Shown one piece after another: positions 60,518-64,000 of a DNA stretch of 64,000 nt (position 1 is the first letter of the stretch; each line of letters opens with the position of its first letter). The notes under the pieces are model-generated. The model saw only the letters and a list, made by a program, of their open reading frames with translations, had not been told where the DNA came from and did not search any database. The translations under genes were made by a program, and so were the position numbers. Source of the DNA: Naganishia liquefaciens. Taxonomy: Eukaryota > Basidiomycota > Tremellomycetes > Filobasidiales > Filobasidiaceae. The stretch spans positions 434,001-498,000 of the forward strand of contig BLZA01000049.1 of assembly GCA_013423385.1 (NCBI GenBank), written 5' to 3'.

Positions 60518-62549
60518 ATGTCCTCTGAAGACGTCTTCGAAGGTGCCATCGGTGAGTGCGAGAATAGGCGTTTGGATACTGTGGGGATTCGCATTGATCT
60601 GGCATCCGTCTGCGTTCCCTTCATTCAGGTATCGACTTGGGTACCACCTACTCGTAAGTTTACGTGTATTTCCCTTCGAAAAGGGTTCTCATGCTTCATC
60701 CCTCAGATGTGTCGGTCTGTGGCAGAACGACCGTGTCGAGATCATCGCCAACGACCAGGGTAACAGGACCACCCCGTCGTACGTCGCCTTCACCGAGGGT
60801 GAGCGACTGATCGGAGACGCCGCCAAGAACCAGTCGGCCATGGTGAGTCTCCCGTGGTATGCCGTAACATGACAGGAATCTGATCCTCTATTGTAGAACC
60901 CCCGAAACACCGTTTTCGACGCCAAGCGATTGATCGGTCGACGATTCGACGACCCGGATGTGAAGTCCGACATGAAGCACTGGCCTTTCGCCGTTGTTGA
61001 CCGAGACGGAGCTCCCTTCGTCGAGGTTGACTACCTCGGTGAGAGGAAGCAGTTCTCTCCCCAGGAAATCTCCGCCATGGTCTTGACCAAGATGAAGGAG
61101 ATCTCTGAGGCCAAGATCGGCAAGACCGTCAAGAAGGCCGTCGTCACCGTTCCCGCCTACTTCAACGACTCTCAGCGATTGGCCACCAAGGATGCCGGTG
61201 CCATCGCTGGTTTGGACGTTCTCCGAATCATCAACGAGCCCACTGCCGCTGCCATCGCTTACGGTCTCGACCAGAAGTCAGCCGAGGAGAAGATTGTCTT
61301 GATCTTCGATTTGGGAGGTGGTACTTTCGATGTTTCCCTCTTGTCCATTCAGGGTGGTGTCTTCACCGTCAAGGCCACCGCTGGTGACACCCACTTGGGT
61401 GGTGAGGACTTCGACAACAACTTGTTGGAGCACTTCAAGGCCGAGTTCAAGCGAAAGAACAAGTTGGACATCTCCGAGGACCCCCGAGCTCTCCGACGAT
61501 TGCGATCTGCCTGTGAGCGAGCCAAGCGAACCTTGTCCTCGGTCACCCAGACCACCGTCGAAGTCGACTCCTTGTTCGACGGTGTTGACTTCTCCGCCAA
61601 CATCACCCGAGCCCGATTCGAAGAGATCAACGCTGCCGCCTTCAAGTCGACTGTCGACCCCGTCGAGAAGGTCTTGAAGGACGCCAAGATCCCCGCCGCC
61701 AAGGTCCAGGACATCGTCCTCGTCGGTGGTTCCACCCGTATCCCCAAGATTCAGTCGCTCGTTTCCGAGTTCTTCGACGGCCGACAGCTCAACAAGTCCA
61801 TCAACCCCGATGAGGCCGTCGCCTACGGTGCTGCCGTCCAGGCCGCCGTCTTGACCGGTCAGACCTCGGACAAGACCGCCGACCTGTTGTTGCTCGATGT
61901 CGCTCCCTTGTCGCTCGGTGTCGCCATGCAGGGTGACGTTTTCGGTGTCGTCTTGCCCCGAAACACCCCCATTCCTTCCAACAAGTCTCGAGTTTTCACC
62001 ACCGTTGACGACAACCAGACCACCGTCTCCTTCCCCGTTTACGAAGGTGAACGAACCCAGTGCAAGGACAACAGGCTGTTGGGTGAATTCGAACTTTCCG
62101 GTATTCCCCCCATGCCCCGAGGACAGGCCGAGCTTGTCTGCACCTTCGAGGTTGACGCCAACGGTCTGCTGAAGGTCTCCGCTCAGGACCGAGCATCCGG
62201 CCGAAAGGCCCAGATCACCATCCAGAACTCGGTTGGCCGATTGTCCGGTGCCGAGATCGACCAGATGATCAAGGACGCTGAGCAGTTCAAGCAGGCCGAC
62301 AAGGACTTCTCCGCCAAGCACGAAGCCCGATCCGAGCTCGAGAACCAGCTCCACCAGTGCGAGATGACCCTGTCCGCCCCGGAGATGGCTTCGCGACTCA
62401 AGCGAGGATCCAAGGCCCAGGTTGAAGGTGAAATCGCGAAGGCCCTCGAGAAGTTGGAGCAGGAGAACGCCACCGCCGACGAGCTTCGACGTGCCGGTTT
62501 GAACGTCAAGCGAGCCATGCAGAAGGCCATGGCTTCCGCCGGCAAGTAA
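60518..62549 (+). CDS. SSB1: Ribosome-associated HSP70 of the Ssb type
   Basis: Four exons (60518-60551, 60629-60653, 60707-60842, 60897-62549) give 615 residues, close to yeast Ssb1 (613). Ssb chaperones bind new chains at the ribosome exit. The ATP-binding motifs are [25 protein letters not shown] and [30 protein letters not shown] is also present. The C-terminus ends [10 protein letters not shown] without the EEVD that marks cytosolic Ssa proteins, which supports the Ssb assignment. The three introns crowd into the first 380 bases, as in many fungal HSP70 genes. Arginine is coded almost only by CGA (29 of 33 in exon 4), which suggests strong translation-linked codon choice. Confidence 0.96.
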
Positions 62550-62908
62550 GCGTTTCATCGCTTAGGTTGACGTCGGGAAGGGGGGAGGTTGCGGCAGCAG
62601 GTCACGTCGGGAGACGAGATAGAACATGTAACCAAACAACAGAATGGTCCTTTCGGCTTTGCCTGTGTATCGCGCTTCCTCTTGCGCTCATGACTTTTGT
62701 ATTATAAAACATAATTCAAAAGCACTGGCTTCAGTCACGCTTCTGATGGCTTTCGCATTCATTAGAACAGTCGAGTGCTTCCAGATTCCGGCTTCTCGGT
62801 TGTTCAGTCGGCTTGTGTCTTACTGCAGACAATTCTCAGCATGTTACCATTCAAAGTAGCCCATGTTACATGTGATCTGCAGTATCAAGTCTTCCGCATT
62901 ACTGCCGT
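62550..62908. other. Convergent intergenic spacer
   Basis: The SSB-type and YPI1 genes end towards each other here. The AT-rich part near 62700-62720 may contain poly(A) signals. No other feature is recognised. Confidence 0.4.
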
Positions 62909-63798
62909 CTAATGATTTAAGCCACCTTGCCCGTTCCCCTGCTCAGCTACCGAAGGCGAGCTATCCCGAACGGCTTGGCCGTCCGACTGACCGGCGCCCT
63001 CCAGTTTTGCGAGTTTCTGTGCCTTCTTCAATTCCTTCTTCCGCTTCTTTTCCATCGGGTCGTATTCATAGGCATTCGGTTTGAGCTTGCGGGGTTTCTT
63101 CTTGCCATGACTGTGGGAGGAGTGGTCATGGTGACACGTTTCCCCGTCTGCGTGCTTGTGCAAGCTGAGCGGATCCGGTCGACGTGTCGTACGTGCGGGT
63201 CTGCGCGCGAGGGGTCGAAATAAGTATGATGGAGGATTGCGCTTTTCAGTTGGCTTACCTGGCACCTCCGCTGCCACCGCCCCCGTCGCTTTCCGAACTA
63301 GTCTCGCTCTCATCGGTGGCCTTACCCTTTCCCTTAGCTCCTCGTGAGTACATGTCTCGTCCTCCAGCACCGATGCCGCGCAAAAGACCATTGTCAGGTT
63401 TGTCAGATCCAGATGCTGGACTATCGGAATCAGAGTCGGACGAAGAAGATGATGACGATGAACTGGACGAAGATTCGCCAAATGCCCGTGGCTTGTGATA
63501 GATACAGCAGACTTCGATATCAAAACAGTATATCAGCTGACGAAAGTTGAGCACAAGGAATGAACCTACTCTTGCTGCTTTTACGCCCGAGATGTTCATT
63601 GTCAATAACCTTTTCGTCCCACGCGACTCTTGGCCTGTTGATATCTCCTCCAAGCAGCCTCAGTCGCAAAACAGGGGCTTCACCGCTGCCTTGCGTTCCA
63701 CCTTCTCCACTGCCGGAAGCTTCACTCGTTGCCCTCTCGGGAGTTGGCGTGGCGGTGATGATTTGAGAGCCGCTGATGGCTTCGCGTTCGCGTTGCAT
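62909..63798 (-). CDS. YPI1: Type 1 protein phosphatase regulator Ypi1
   Basis: Three exons (63798-63570, 63511-63259, 63200-62909) give 257 residues. Ypi1 (PPP1R11/inhibitor-3 family) binds the PP1 catalytic subunit in the nucleus and controls its activity and location. The signature is RPRVAWDEKVIDNEHLGRK, joined across the first intron to SSKICCIYHKPRAF. It contains the PP1-docking RVxW motif (RVAW) and the conserved Cys pair. Ser-rich acidic stretches follow, then a His-rich segment (HKHADGETCHHDHSSHSHGK) and a Lys-rich part ending the protein. The budding yeast protein is shorter (about 155 residues); the extra length is the disordered tail. Confidence 0.9.
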
Positions 63799-64000
63799 CG
63801 TAGTTGACGTGCCGAAAAAGGGAGGGTCGATGGCGCTTTGTTTCACGTTTGTTGCTCGGGAGCCGCAGAGCCTTAAAAGATCGTATCACGATGGTTCTGC
63901 AAGCACGGTCGGGTCGGCACACAACGACACCCGATATGTCGAGGAAGCTGTCGAGGGACATGGATAGATAGTCAGCATAAAGGGGGCATAATGCGATCGA

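Noticed and set aside
61278-62558. 426-codon open frame on the strand opposite the HSP70 gene
   Set aside because: Long antisense frames opposite HSP70 genes are a well-known by-product of their codon bias. The Leu/Gly/Val-rich translation has no domain and no splice logic.

Overview
The window is nuclear DNA of a basidiomycete yeast, most likely a tremellomycete (Cryptococcus relatives). It is gene-dense, and almost every gene is cut by many short introns, mostly 48-75 nt with GTNNGT donors. The proteins look like those of Cryptococcus and its allies. No rRNA, tRNA, CRISPR array, transposon or viral fossil was recognised. I built the exon models by eye from splice signals and required each to close in frame. 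Every recognised model gives a length divisible by three, but no transcript data support them.

Layout. 0.3-7 kb: a possible SAP30-type Sin3-binding protein, a fungal leucine-rich-repeat protein and a coiled-coil protein with a pure (GAC)39 tract. 7-9.2 kb: no gene recognised. 9.2-10.8 kb: a FucP-like sugar transporter. 10.8-14.8 kb: mostly empty, with traces of one unrecognised spliced gene on the minus strand. 14.8-24.7 kb: a cyclopropane-synthase-type methyltransferase, UTP5, a PalI/Rim9-like membrane protein and the acyltransferase LRO1. 25-31.6 kb: a small acidic protein, an AGC-type kinase and a DnaJ-X co-chaperone. 31.9-43.1 kb: RPB9, a B12D/NDUFA4-like mitochondrial protein, RPA190, an RQT4/TRIP4 homologue and a DMAC1-like protein. 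43.4-49.7 kb: an MFS transporter, a fatty acid elongase and ADE8. 49.8-56.9 kb: a TGL2-type lipase with a long N-terminal region, a PRELI-domain protein and an ABC1/ADCK kinase-like protein. 57.1-63.8 kb: the N-terminal piece of a DHX29-like helicase, an SCCPDH-like oxidoreductase, an SSB-type HSP70 and YPI1.

The genes are housekeeping and do not form one pathway. Two themes recur. The first is ribosome production and translation: RPA190, UTP5, SSB, RQT4 and the helicase fragment. The second is lipid and mitochondrial membrane work: LRO1, the elongase, the lipase, the PRELI protein, the ABC1 protein, the cyclopropane-type methyltransferase, the DMAC1-like protein and the B12D protein.

I found no clearly new system. 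The best leads are the helicase gene that stops before its catalytic core, the very strong use of the CGA arginine codon in the HSP70 gene, the lipase fused to about 455 low-complexity residues, the RPB9 tail, very small exons, and the unrecognised coding traces near 13.4-14.5 kb.
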